Assembly: GCF_024345495.1 (NCBI RefSeq)
Contig: NZ_JAGQBF010000013.1
Span: 1 to 64,000 of the forward strand
Direction of reading: 5' to 3'
Length of the DNA: 64,000 bases
From: Synechococcus sp. RedBA-s
GTDB lineage: Bacteria; Cyanobacteriota; Cyanobacteriia; PCC-6307; Cyanobiaceae
Below, in pieces: positions 44,451 through 52,879 of this stretch. Within the stretch, counting starts at the first letter, position 1. Every line of letters starts with the position of its first letter. Below the pieces are notes generated by a model. It had not been told where the DNA came from. It ran no database searches and saw only the letters and a list, made by a program, of their open reading frames with translations. The position numbers and the translations under genes were made by a program.

Positions 44451-44627
44451 TGAACTGCTGTGTTGGTGACTGCCTTTCACAGGTTCTGATCTGACTCCCT
44501 CTTCGACGTGGGTGGTCTGTCGTGACGGTGACGTACACCGGCCCCGTTGCCGGAAACGAAGCCCCACTTTGACTGCTCCTCTGGTTCTACCAGGTCGAAC
44601 ACTGGGGCAAGACGGCACGGTGGTTCA
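44451..44627 (+). ncRNA. ssaA: Probable 6S RNA
   Basis: The gap after purK folds as one long rod on the plus strand. TGAACTGCTGTGTTG (44451-44465) pairs with CGGCACGGTGGTTCA (44613-44627) over 15 uninterrupted base pairs, several of them G-U, which only form on this strand. Inside, GTTC-T-GATCTG (44483-44493) pairs with CAGGTC-GAAC (44591-44600) with one bulge, and GTGGG (44508-44512) pairs with CCCAC (44563-44567). An open region follows each stem, and CCCTTTT follows the 3' end. Length of about 177 nt and the rod-plus-bubble shape fit 6S RNA. Cyanobacterial 6S genes are, to my knowledge, often next to purK. No protein gene fits this gap. Confidence 0.7.
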
Positions 44628-44633
44628 CCCTTT

Positions 44634-44915
44634 TCAAGCCTTGAGACAGAGCAGCTCCAGGCGGTCCTGCAGTTGCTCCCTGGGCCAGTTGGTGAGCACG
44701 AACACCTCTTGGGCCGTGCTGCCGCGGCGGGCCAGCAGCTTGTAGCCCCCGTTGATCGGAACCGACACCCGCAGACGCAGGCGAGGGCTGTGACCCTTGA
44801 CGCGACTGATCACGGCCGGGGTGATCGTGTCGATGCCCTCGTCCCGCGCCAGGGCCTTGAGCACGGGAATCAGGCCTTCCACATACGTGCTGTGGGTGAT
44901 CACGACCCGGCCCAT
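44634..44915 (-). CDS. DUF2103 conserved cyanobacterial protein
   Basis: The 93-residue protein reads GRVVITHSTYVEGLIPVLKA, then ITPAVISRVKGHSPRLRLRV and SVPINGGYKLLARRGSTAQE. This is the DUF2103 family, listed as predicted metal-binding in some databases; I see only one early histidine pair pattern and cannot confirm metal binding. Its stop sits on the T run that ends the probable 6S RNA from the other side. It is 71 bp downstream of clpS on the same strand. Confidence 0.85.
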   Translation of the reverse strand: MGRVVITHSTYVEGLIPVLKALARDEGIDTITPAVISRVKGHSPRLRLRVSVPINGGYKLLARRGSTAQEVFVLTNWPREQLQDRLELLCLKA

Positions 44916-44986
44916 GGGACTTTCTCACCGTTCAGCAAGCCTAGGCAGGGCCATGCCGGCCCTGAACCTGGCTGGGGATCAGTCCC

Positions 44987-45277
44987 TCAGTCCCGCTCCA
45001 GAGGCGCCATCGTCAGGCCCTCCTGGCTGAGTTGCTGGTGGTAGAGCTCGGCCTGCTCCTGGGGTCCGCTCCAGACCACGGCAGAACCCTGAGAGTCAAT
45101 CTGATGGGCCAGTTCCCAGGCCCGCTCGGGTCCCATGCCGGGCAGGTAGCGCACCAGGCAATTCACCACGTGCTGAAAGGTGTTGACGTCGTCGTCGAGC
45201 ACAACGACACGGAGGTGTGGATAGGGCTGGCGTTGCCGGATCCCCGCCGGGATCGTCTGGACTCCCGGGGCAGCCAT
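44987..45277 (-). CDS. clpS: ATP-dependent Clp protease adaptor ClpS
   Basis: The 96-residue adaptor has the N-end-rule binding core HLRVVVLDDDVNTFQHVVNC, the helix LVRYLPGMGPERAWELAHQI and the C-terminal AELYHQQLSQEGLTMAPLE. ClpS hands N-degron substrates to ClpC-ClpP. The VLDDDVNTF loop conserves the acidic residues of the amino-acid pocket. I chose the ATG giving MAAPGVQT. It is divergent from petN across 67 bp. Confidence 0.93.
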   Translation of the reverse strand: MAAPGVQTIPAGIRQRQPYPHLRVVVLDDDVNTFQHVVNCLVRYLPGMGPERAWELAHQIDSQGSAVVWSGPQEQAELYHQQLSQEGLTMAPLERD

Positions 45278-45344
45278 CGTTGGATCGCGTCTGAGTCGAC
45301 CCCATCCTAGGTAAAGTCTGAACGACCGTTGCTTGGGCGATCCC

Positions 45345-45446
45345 ATGCTCATCTCCCTCGCCTGGGCTTCCCTGGCTGCTCTGTTCAGCTTTTCGATCGC
45401 CATGGTGGTCTGGGGCCGCAACGGCGACGGCACGATCAACTTCTGA
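45345..45446 (+). CDS. petN: Cytochrome b6f complex subunit PetN
   Basis: A 33-residue single-helix protein, [20 protein letters not shown] followed by [13 protein letters not shown]. The LAWASL start and [13 protein letters not shown] core are diagnostic of PetN, the smallest subunit of the cytochrome b6f complex of the thylakoid membrane. It was found by reading the gap between clpS and the next gene. A further small membrane protein gene begins 27 bp after its stop. Confidence 0.95.
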   Translation: MLISLAWASLAALFSFSIAMVVWGRNGDGTINF

Positions 45447-45473
45447 TCGCCCCAGGGCCCACTCCTCACCCGG

Positions 45474-45653
45474 ATGCCTGACTTTTCCCTCTCCAGCACC
45501 AATGTCCTGGCGCTGACCGCCTCGGTGTTGCTGGTCTTCGTCACGGGCGGGGTGATCTACCTCTCCACGATCGAATGGCGTGACCGTCGCCGGGCCAAGC
45601 GGGCCCCACGGCCCGCCTCCTCCTCAGGTCGTCTGTCTTCTGGACGGCGCTGA
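45474..45653 (+). CDS. Small single-pass membrane protein downstream of petN
   Basis: The 59-residue protein has an N-terminal polar segment (MPDFSLSSTNV), one membrane helix (LALTASVLLVFVTGGVIYL) and a strongly basic tail (EWRDRRRAKRAPRP...). By the positive-inside rule the tail is cytoplasmic. I recall comparable small proteins after petN in picocyanobacteria but no name or function. It is 27 bp after petN and 27 bp before the next gene, so all three are likely one transcript. Confidence 0.7.
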   Translation: MPDFSLSSTNVLALTASVLLVFVTGGVIYLSTIEWRDRRRAKRAPRPASSSGRLSSGRR

Positions 45654-45680
45654 ACCTACGGAGCTGACCTCCCCGTCACC

Positions 45681-47192
45681 ATGACCCTCACCCTGCCGCG
45701 CTGGAAGGGTCTGCCTCCGGCCCCTCACCTGGGACCGCTGCCGATCACTTCGGCGTTGATCGCCCTGCTGGTGATCGCCCCGGCCAGCCAGCTCCACCGC
45801 TTTCCCCGCTCCAACGCCCAAGGGCTGGAGCGGGTGGTGGCGATGGCCAGCCTGATTCAGAGCTTCCAATCCGACGACGCCCGACCGGTGCCGCTGCTCT
45901 GGCAGGAGCGCCTGGGCGCGGAGCCGGCGGCTCAGCTCTGGGCACGCCAGCGGGGCGCTTGGTGGCAGTTCTGGGGGCGGGAGGGGTCGGCTCACCTGGT
46001 GGTGCCGGCCCGGCTGTTCGGCCCCCAGGCCAACGCTGCCCTGCCGGGCGCCGCGGTGCGGGTGGACGATCTGGTGGTGATCGCTCCCGATCCCCTCTCC
46101 CACCAGACACTCCAGCAGCAACTGCGTCAGACCGCTCGGCAGCCCCGGGGTCTGGAGCAACGCTGCGTCAACCTGCTGCGCAGCCGTCAGGCGGTGGCCT
46201 GGACCAAGCTCGCCCTGGCTCAGATCTCCGGTGATCTCGCCCCGCTGCTGCAGCGCTTTCAGCAGGGCTGCCTGGCGGTGAGTGCCGAGGCCGACGGCCT
46301 CAGCTGGCAGGGGGAGGCCAGCGCCAAACCTGATTCGGTGGCTGCCGCCCCGCCGCAGCCAGCCCAGCCGAGCACCAGCGGCGGGCCTCTGCCTGCCGAT
46401 CTGTTGCTGGAGGTGGGCGGAGCAAGGCTGGATCTGCTCCTCGATGCCCTGCTCAGCAATGCCGTGATCCGCCAACCGCTGATGGAGCGCTACGGCCTGG
46501 ATCAGGCCGCCCTGGAGCGATTGCGAAGCACCCCGTTCCTCCTGCGCCTCAGGCCCCAGCCCAAGGGTCCCTTCCAGGCCTCGCTGGAGTTGCAGCTGGC
46601 GGTAAGCCAGGACCGCTCCGGCTGGACCCGCTGGTTGACGGCCCTGGGCCAGGCCCTGGAGCGCCAGGGCCTCAGCGACCAGCGCTCCCCCACGAGCTCT
46701 GGTCCGGCGGCGGCGACCAGCGCTGTGACATCCCGGTTGCCCAGCAGCCTCTGGCTGCGCGATGACGGCACCCCCCTGGGGGGCTGGCGCTGGGTGGTGC
46801 CGGCCAGCGGTGGTGCTCCGCAGTTGCTGTTCGTCCTTGGCGCGGGCCTGCCCGGCGCGGAGCGCTTCGCGACGGCCAGACCACCGGCCGGCGGTGGGCT
46901 CAACCTGCGGGCCAGGCCCGTTGCCCTCTCTGCCCTGGGCCTGCTGCCGCAGGACCTGCCGGCGGTGGTCAGGCGCTCCAGCCAGCTGGAGATCCTCTCG
47001 TCCCCGGTGGCCACGCCAAAACCGGGGGTCAAGCCTGGGGCTACCTCGCCATCGGGCGATGGTGGCTTGTCATGGCTGTGGGGATCCCTGACGCTGGAGG
47101 CTCCCCAGGCAACACCAGCGGCCAAGGCTCAATCTGCAAAGCCGCCACTGGCACCAACTCCAGCCCCAACGTCAGCTCCAGCGGGCCGCTGA
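45681..47192 (+). CDS. Large conserved hypothetical protein with N-terminal membrane anchor
   Basis: The 503-residue protein has one membrane segment near residues 22-40 (PITSALIALLVIAPASQLH), then an extracytoplasmic part with repeated features such as LLLEVGGARLDLLLDALLSN and FLLRLRPQPKGPFQASLELQ. This resembles the two-lobed, scattered-homology proteins (DUF3352-like) of cyanobacteria, but I cannot confirm that family. The C-terminus is Pro/Ala/Ser-rich and probably disordered. It converges with thf1, 5 bp away. Confidence 0.72.
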   Translation: MTLTLPRWKGLPPAPHLGPLPITSALIALLVIAPASQLHRFPRSNAQGLERVVAMASLIQSFQSDDARPVPLLWQERLGAEPAAQLWARQRGAWWQFWGREGSAHLVVPARLFGPQANAALPGAAVRVDDLVVIAPDPLSHQTLQQQLRQTARQPRGLEQRCVNLLRSRQAVAWTKLALAQISGDLAPLLQRFQQGCLAVSAEADGLSWQGEASAKPDSVAAAPPQPAQPSTSGGPLPADLLLEVGGARLDLLLDALLSNAVIRQPLMERYGLDQAALERLRSTPFLLRLRPQPKGPFQASLELQLAVSQDRSGWTRWLTALGQALERQGLSDQRSPTSSGPAAATSAVTSRLPSSLWLRDDGTPLGGWRWVVPASGGAPQLLFVLGAGLPGAERFATARPPAGGGLNLRARPVALSALGLLPQDLPAVVRRSSQLEILSSPVATPKPGVKPGATSPSGDGGLSWLWGSLTLEAPQATPAAKAQSAKPPLAPTPAPTSAPAGR

Positions 47193-47197
47193 CCCGT

Positions 47198-47974
47198 TCA
47201 GTTTCCCTGGGCGGCGGCTGGGGGATTGGTCTCAGACGTCACGGCTGCTTCGGCTGCTGAAGCCTCTGATTCACTGGCCTGGCTGGGGGCGGCGGCCGCC
47301 TTGCTCTCATGGGCCTGACGCTCTCGCCGGCGCCGTTCGGCGGCCAGGGTCTCCTCCATCAGTTCGACGGCCTGGGCCATCTTCTCGAGGGTGCTGGCGT
47401 AGAGGGTCAGATCCTTGTCGACCCTCTCCTTCATCAGACCCATCGATTCACCGATTTCGTGGGCCGCGTCCCGCAGGGCCTGGGGTTCCACCGCTTCGGC
47501 ACCGCGGGCTTTCTGCAGCAGGCTGAGCAGCCCCACGGCGAACAGGCGTGAGTAGTGGAAGTCGGGCCTGTCGATACCGGCCAGCACCCCGGCGAGCGGT
47601 TCAGGGGCGCCCTTGCCCTTGTCGGCCAGCCACTGCTTGACCTCCTCAAGGCTGTGCTGCCCCACCGCTGCTGTGGCAGCAGCGTGCTGGGCGCGGATCT
47701 GCTGGGCGTCGAAGCCGGAGGAGGCGCAGAGGGCCACGAACAGGGGCTCGCTCTGCTGCTGGGGCCGATACCCCTTGGCAAAGCCGTCAAAAACCTGCGT
47801 GAGCCCAACGGCAAACAGGCTGTCACTGCGGAATCCGCTCTGCCGACTGAGCAGGTGCAGCTCCACGAGCAGCTCATCGACCATGCGCCGGTACAGCGCA
47901 CCGATCACAAAGGGGAAGGCTGCGTGGAAAGCACGCTTGCTGTCAGCAACGGTGAGGCAGGCGCTCACACTCAT
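47198..47974 (-). CDS. thf1: Thf1 / Psb29, thylakoid formation and PSII repair factor
   Basis: The 258-residue protein starts TVADSKRAFHAAFPFVIGAL and has YRRMVDELLVELHLL, LFAVGLTQVFDGFAKGYRPQ and FHYSRLFAVGLLSLLQ, all Thf1 hallmarks, followed by a coiled coil (about residues 185-225) and a disordered Ala/Ser/Glu tail. Thf1 interacts with thylakoid FtsH proteases and is needed for normal PSII repair. It is divergent from clpP, with ftsH 1.1 kb beyond, so the three quality-control genes are clustered. Confidence 0.93.
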   Translation of the reverse strand: MSVSACLTVADSKRAFHAAFPFVIGALYRRMVDELLVELHLLSRQSGFRSDSLFAVGLTQVFDGFAKGYRPQQQSEPLFVALCASSGFDAQQIRAQHAAATAAVGQHSLEEVKQWLADKGKGAPEPLAGVLAGIDRPDFHYSRLFAVGLLSLLQKARGAEAVEPQALRDAAHEIGESMGLMKERVDKDLTLYASTLEKMAQAVELMEETLAAERRRRERQAHESKAAAAPSQASESEASAAEAAVTSETNPPAAAQGN

Positions 47975-48075
47975 CCGCTCGAATCAGTGGACCTTAGCGC
48001 TGGAGCCCCCCGGGCCGATCGGGCGGAGGGTGCAGCGTCCTCAGTAGGATCCAACGAGTTGCTCTGCCGTTGCCG

Positions 48076-48666
48076 ATGATCCCGATCGTGATTGAGGATT
48101 CGGGCCGGGGTGAGCGCGCCTTTGATATCTATTCCAGGCTCCTGCGCGAGCGCATCATCTTCCTGGGAGAGCCCGTGACCGCTGAATCAGCCAATCGGGT
48201 GGTAGCCCAGCTGCTTTTCCTGGAGGCTGAAGATCCTGAGAAAGATATCTTTCTCTACATCAATTCCCCCGGTGGTTCCGTCTACGACGGCCTTGGCATC
48301 TTCGACACGATGCAGCACATCAAGCCTGACGTGCAGACGGTCTGTGTGGGGCTGGCCGCCAGCATGGGCGCCTTCCTGCTCACCGCGGGGGCGAAGGGCA
48401 AGCGCAGCAGCCTGCTCCATTCCCGGATCATGATTCACCAGCCCCTGGGCGGGGCCCGTGGTCAGGCGAGCGACATCCGCATCCAGGCGGATGAAATTCT
48501 CTTTCTTAAAGACAAGCTCAACCGGGAGCTCTCGGAGCGCACCGGCCAACCACTGGAGCGCATCCAGCTGGACACTGACCGCGATTTCTTCATGTCACCG
48601 TCCGAAGCGGTGAGTTATGGACTGATCGACAAGGTGATCGAGAAACGTCCAGTCCGCCCGGTCTGA
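48076..48666 (+). CDS. clpP: ATP-dependent Clp protease proteolytic subunit ClpP
   Basis: The 196-residue serine protease has the catalytic triad visible: Ser in [11 protein letters not shown], His in [14 protein letters not shown] and Asp in [10 protein letters not shown]. The N-terminal [18 protein letters not shown] and [16 protein letters not shown] are standard, so this is an active ClpP and not a ClpR. I prefer the ATG at 48076 over a TTG two codons earlier. Cyanobacteria have several clpP genes; which paralogue this is cannot be settled here. A terminator hairpin follows 65 bp downstream. Confidence 0.95.
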   Translation: MIPIVIEDSGRGERAFDIYSRLLRERIIFLGEPVTAESANRVVAQLLFLEAEDPEKDIFLYINSPGGSVYDGLGIFDTMQHIKPDVQTVCVGLAASMGAFLLTAGAKGKRSSLLHSRIMIHQPLGGARGQASDIRIQADEILFLKDKLNRELSERTGQPLERIQLDTDRDFFMSPSEAVSYGLIDKVIEKRPVRPV

Positions 48667-48730
48667 CAGCAGCAGCGCGCCGTCAATCATCCAATCGCTT
48701 GAATCGAGGATTGGCGATCGACAATAAATA

Positions 48731-48755
48731 ACCCAGTCTTGAAACAAGGCTGGGT
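48731..48755. terminator. Bidirectional intrinsic terminator between clpP and the small conserved gene
   Basis: ACCCAGTCTTG, loop AAA, CAAGGCTGGGT forms an 11-bp stem with one G-U pair. The plus strand continues ACTTTATT and the minus strand continues TATTTATTG, so either direction has a U-rich run. It lies between the 3' ends of clpP (+) and the 77-residue gene (-). Confidence 0.82.
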
Positions 48756-48767
48756 ACTTTATTCTGA

Positions 48768-49001
48768 TTACTCCTTACCTGGAATCTCCAGGCCATTCTT
48801 GCTGACCTTCAGGTCCTTCCAGAGCATGCGGATTTCGTCGTAGGCCTGATCCTGATCCAGCTTGCCATTGCTCTGAAGGCCGACAATCAGGCCAACACGA
48901 TCGGCGAAACGCTCAAGATTCTGGTGAAAGGCCAGCCGCTGGGGGCTCCAGTCGTCGCCGTGGTAGGCGCTGAACGACTCCATCGGAGAGCGGGTGTTCA
49001 T
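48768..49001 (-). CDS. Small conserved cyanobacterial protein (DUF7219-like)
   Basis: The 77-residue soluble protein reads SFSAYHGDDWSPQRLAFHQN, then LERFADRVGLIVGLQSNGKL and DQDQAYDEIRMLWKDLKVSK. The pattern (Y-x-G, NLxxFAxRVxxIxxLxxxGKLxxxxAYxxIxxLWKxLKxSKxxL) occurs in short proteins across cyanobacteria; I believe the family is DUF7219, function unknown. A second ATG one codon upstream (49004) is equally possible. It is downstream of ftsH on the same strand, with a hairpin in the 119-bp gap between them. Confidence 0.76.
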   Translation of the reverse strand: MNTRSPMESFSAYHGDDWSPQRLAFHQNLERFADRVGLIVGLQSNGKLDQDQAYDEIRMLWKDLKVSKNGLEIPGKE

Positions 49002-49046
49002 CAAGAGCTGGACGCTTGGCTACAACTTATATTAAACTGTGAATGA

Positions 49047-49092
49047 AGCCCTATAGAGCAAGGTTCGGTTAAGAACCTAGTCCCATAGGGCT
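49047..49092 (-). terminator. Two-tier hairpin between ftsH and the small conserved gene
   Basis: AGCCCTAT (49047-49054) pairs with ATAGGGCT (49085-49092), and inside it AGGTTC (49061-49066) pairs with GAACCT (49073-49078) around a GGTTAA loop. It could end ftsH transcription read on the minus strand, but the run after it (TCATTCACAGTTT) is only weakly U-rich. It might instead be a structured leader or attenuator for the downstream small gene. Confidence 0.55.
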
Positions 49093-49120
49093 CCTCCAGC
49101 TGGGGGCTCACTCGGATTGG

Positions 49121-51046
<1,926 letters not shown>

Positions 51047-51168
51047 GGCTGAGGGGAATTTTTAACAAGTGTAAAGCGCGCCACCCTCAGCCGAGAGCTT
51101 TCGGCCGCAGCGCCACTGACTTCAGCTTGTCATGCTTGCCCCAGCCGCCGGGCCTTGCTGACAGAGCT

Positions 51169-51444
51169 TCAGCGAATGGTCAGCCAGGCCGGATCGTCGC
51201 TGCCCTCGCTGCCATCGAGATCCGGTGCCTCGATCAACAGATCGGCGCTCGGCAGGGTTTCCAGCAGTTCAGGCCCGCCGAGGCCGTGGGTCCAGATTTC
51301 CAGCTCCGCCCCCTTGGGGGCCTGGAAGCTCAGCAGTTCAAACGGGAAAATGACCCGTTCCAGGTAGAACTCACCAGGCCCGCAGGACCGCAGAATCACC
51401 ATACGGTCGCTGGTATTGCGATAGCCGCAGGAGTGCAGAGCCAA
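51169..51444 (-). CDS. DUF1830 protein
   Basis: The 91-residue protein shows the DUF1830 pattern: an N-terminal CGYRNTSDRMVILRSCGPGE, FYLERVIFPFELLSFQAPKGAELEIW and a short C-terminal acidic stretch (APDLDGSEGSDDPAW). The family is cyanobacteria-specific and of unknown function. It is downstream of the MacB-like permease gene (145 bp) and upstream of ftsH (122 bp), all on the minus strand. Confidence 0.84.
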   Translation of the reverse strand: MALHSCGYRNTSDRMVILRSCGPGEFYLERVIFPFELLSFQAPKGAELEIWTHGLGGPELLETLPSADLLIEAPDLDGSEGSDDPAWLTIR

Positions 51445-51589
51445 GGGAAGAGTTTCAACGGGGTTGATCTACTAAGCCACCATCCATCCGGGGCTTTGGT
51501 CACAGACGGCACTATTCCGTTTTCTTAAGGTTTTCTTGATCCTTTCGGGGTACGCCGCGAGGTGTCGCAGGATACGTGGCCCCTCGCCT

Positions 51590-52819
51590 TCAGAGGCTGC
51601 GCAGGGCCACGATCGGATCCAGCCGTGAGGCCCGGCGGGCCGGCACCACCCCGAAGAACAGGCCGATCGACCCCGAGAGGCCCACGGTGAAGAGCACGCT
51701 GCCGCTGTCGATTGAGGCCGGCAGGGGGGTGAAACGGCTCACCGCCATCACCGTGCCCAGGCCCACGGCGCTGCCGATCAGGCCGCCGAGGCTGGCGAGC
51801 ACCAACGATTCCACCAGAAACTGCAGCAACACATCACCGCTGCGGGCCCCCACCGCCTTGCGCAGGCCAATCTCCTGGGTGCGCTCGCTCACCGACACCA
51901 GCATGATGTTCATGATGCCGATGCCGCCCACCAGCAGCGACACGCCGCCGATCGCCCCCAGCATCAGGGTCAGGCCGCCGGTGATCGTGCCCACGATTGA
52001 GAGGGCGTCCTGCTGGGAGCGCACGGCGAAATCGTCCTCCCGCAGGATGCGGTGGCGCTGGCGCAGCAGGTTGGTGATCTGAAATTTGGCGGCGCTGGTG
52101 CTGGCCTCGTCGCGGGCCTCGGCGCTGATGAAGGTGAGCACCACCCCGTAGGTGGGGTCACGGCCGCTCAGCTTGCTCACCATGGTCGAGAGCGGGATGT
52201 AGGCGGCCTCGTCCTGGTTGGTGCCGAAGGCGGCGCCTTTGGCGGCCGTCACGCCGATCACCTCAAACGACTGATCGCGAATGCGCAGGGACTGGCCGAT
52301 GGCGGAGCCCGAGGGCAGCAGCTTCTGCTTGAGGTCCGGGCCGATCACAGCCACATTGCGGGCCCCCTTGATGTCGTCGTCGCTGAAGAAGCGCCCCTGG
52401 GCGATCTCGAAGCGCCGCACCGGCAGAAACTCCGGCGTGATGCCCGAAACCGAGGCGTTGGAGCTATTGCCCCCCGACTGAACCACAGCGTTGATCGTGA
52501 TCTGGGGGGCGACCCGACGCACACTCGGCACCTGCTCAAGGATCGCCTCGGCGTCCTCCAGCACCAGGGTGCGCGGATTTTCGATCCCCTGGCGGCGGGT
52601 GTCGTTGTTGCCGGGCACCACGAAGAGCACGTTGGCCCCCAGGGTGTTCAGCTGACCTTCCGCCAGGTTCTGGGCCCCCTTGCCCACCCCCACCAGGGTG
52701 ATCACCGAGGCATTGCCGATCACGATGCCCAGCATGGTCAGCAGGCTGCGCAGCCGGTTGGCCTTGAGGGTGTTGAGGGCCATCCCGACGGTCTCCGCCA
52801 GGGGCAGTTTCGAGGCCAT
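51590..52819 (-). CDS. MacB-like ABC transporter permease
   Basis: The 409-residue protein has an N-terminal membrane helix (TLKANRLRSLLTMLGIVIGNAS), a periplasmic MacB-PCD domain (about residues 45-270), and three C-terminal FtsX-type membrane segments (GAIGGVSLLVGGIGIMNIML, VSERTQEIGLRKAVGARSGD). This is the non-exporting, mechanotransmission type of ABC permease; it needs a separate ATPase and a MacA-like adaptor, neither of which is adjacent. Substrate is unknown. Confidence 0.9.
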   Translation of the reverse strand: MASKLPLAETVGMALNTLKANRLRSLLTMLGIVIGNASVITLVGVGKGAQNLAEGQLNTLGANVLFVVPGNNDTRRQGIENPRTLVLEDAEAILEQVPSVRRVAPQITINAVVQSGGNSSNASVSGITPEFLPVRRFEIAQGRFFSDDDIKGARNVAVIGPDLKQKLLPSGSAIGQSLRIRDQSFEVIGVTAAKGAAFGTNQDEAAYIPLSTMVSKLSGRDPTYGVVLTFISAEARDEASTSAAKFQITNLLRQRHRILREDDFAVRSQQDALSIVGTITGGLTLMLGAIGGVSLLVGGIGIMNIMLVSVSERTQEIGLRKAVGARSGDVLLQFLVESLVLASLGGLIGSAVGLGTVMAVSRFTPLPASIDSGSVLFTVGLSGSIGLFFGVVPARRASRLDPIVALRSL

Positions 52820-52879
52820 GGCCGCCAGCAGCGTTCAGAGCCGCATCATGGCCAGCGGCAGCGGCAGCTGGCGTGAGCC

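Noticed and set aside
44522-44572. A 16-codon GTG frame (VTVTYTGPVAGNEAPL) in the same gap
   Set aside because: No Shine-Dalgarno or membrane helix and it lies inside the rod-like RNA; too short to support.
44443-44633. Possible tRNA gene in the gap after purK
   Set aside because: No T-loop GGTTCRANNCC and no cloverleaf can be drawn; the long rod fold explains the gap better.
45455-45475. Yfr1-like motif (ACTCCTCACC) after petN
   Set aside because: The Yfr1 core is ACUCCUCACAC between two stem-loops; the last bases differ and no flanking hairpins are present.
51520-51541. Two 11-bp direct repeats TTTTCTTAAGG / TTTTCTTGATC as a Pho box
   Set aside because: Only 8 of 11 positions agree and neither half fits the CTTAACCT cyanobacterial Pho box well.
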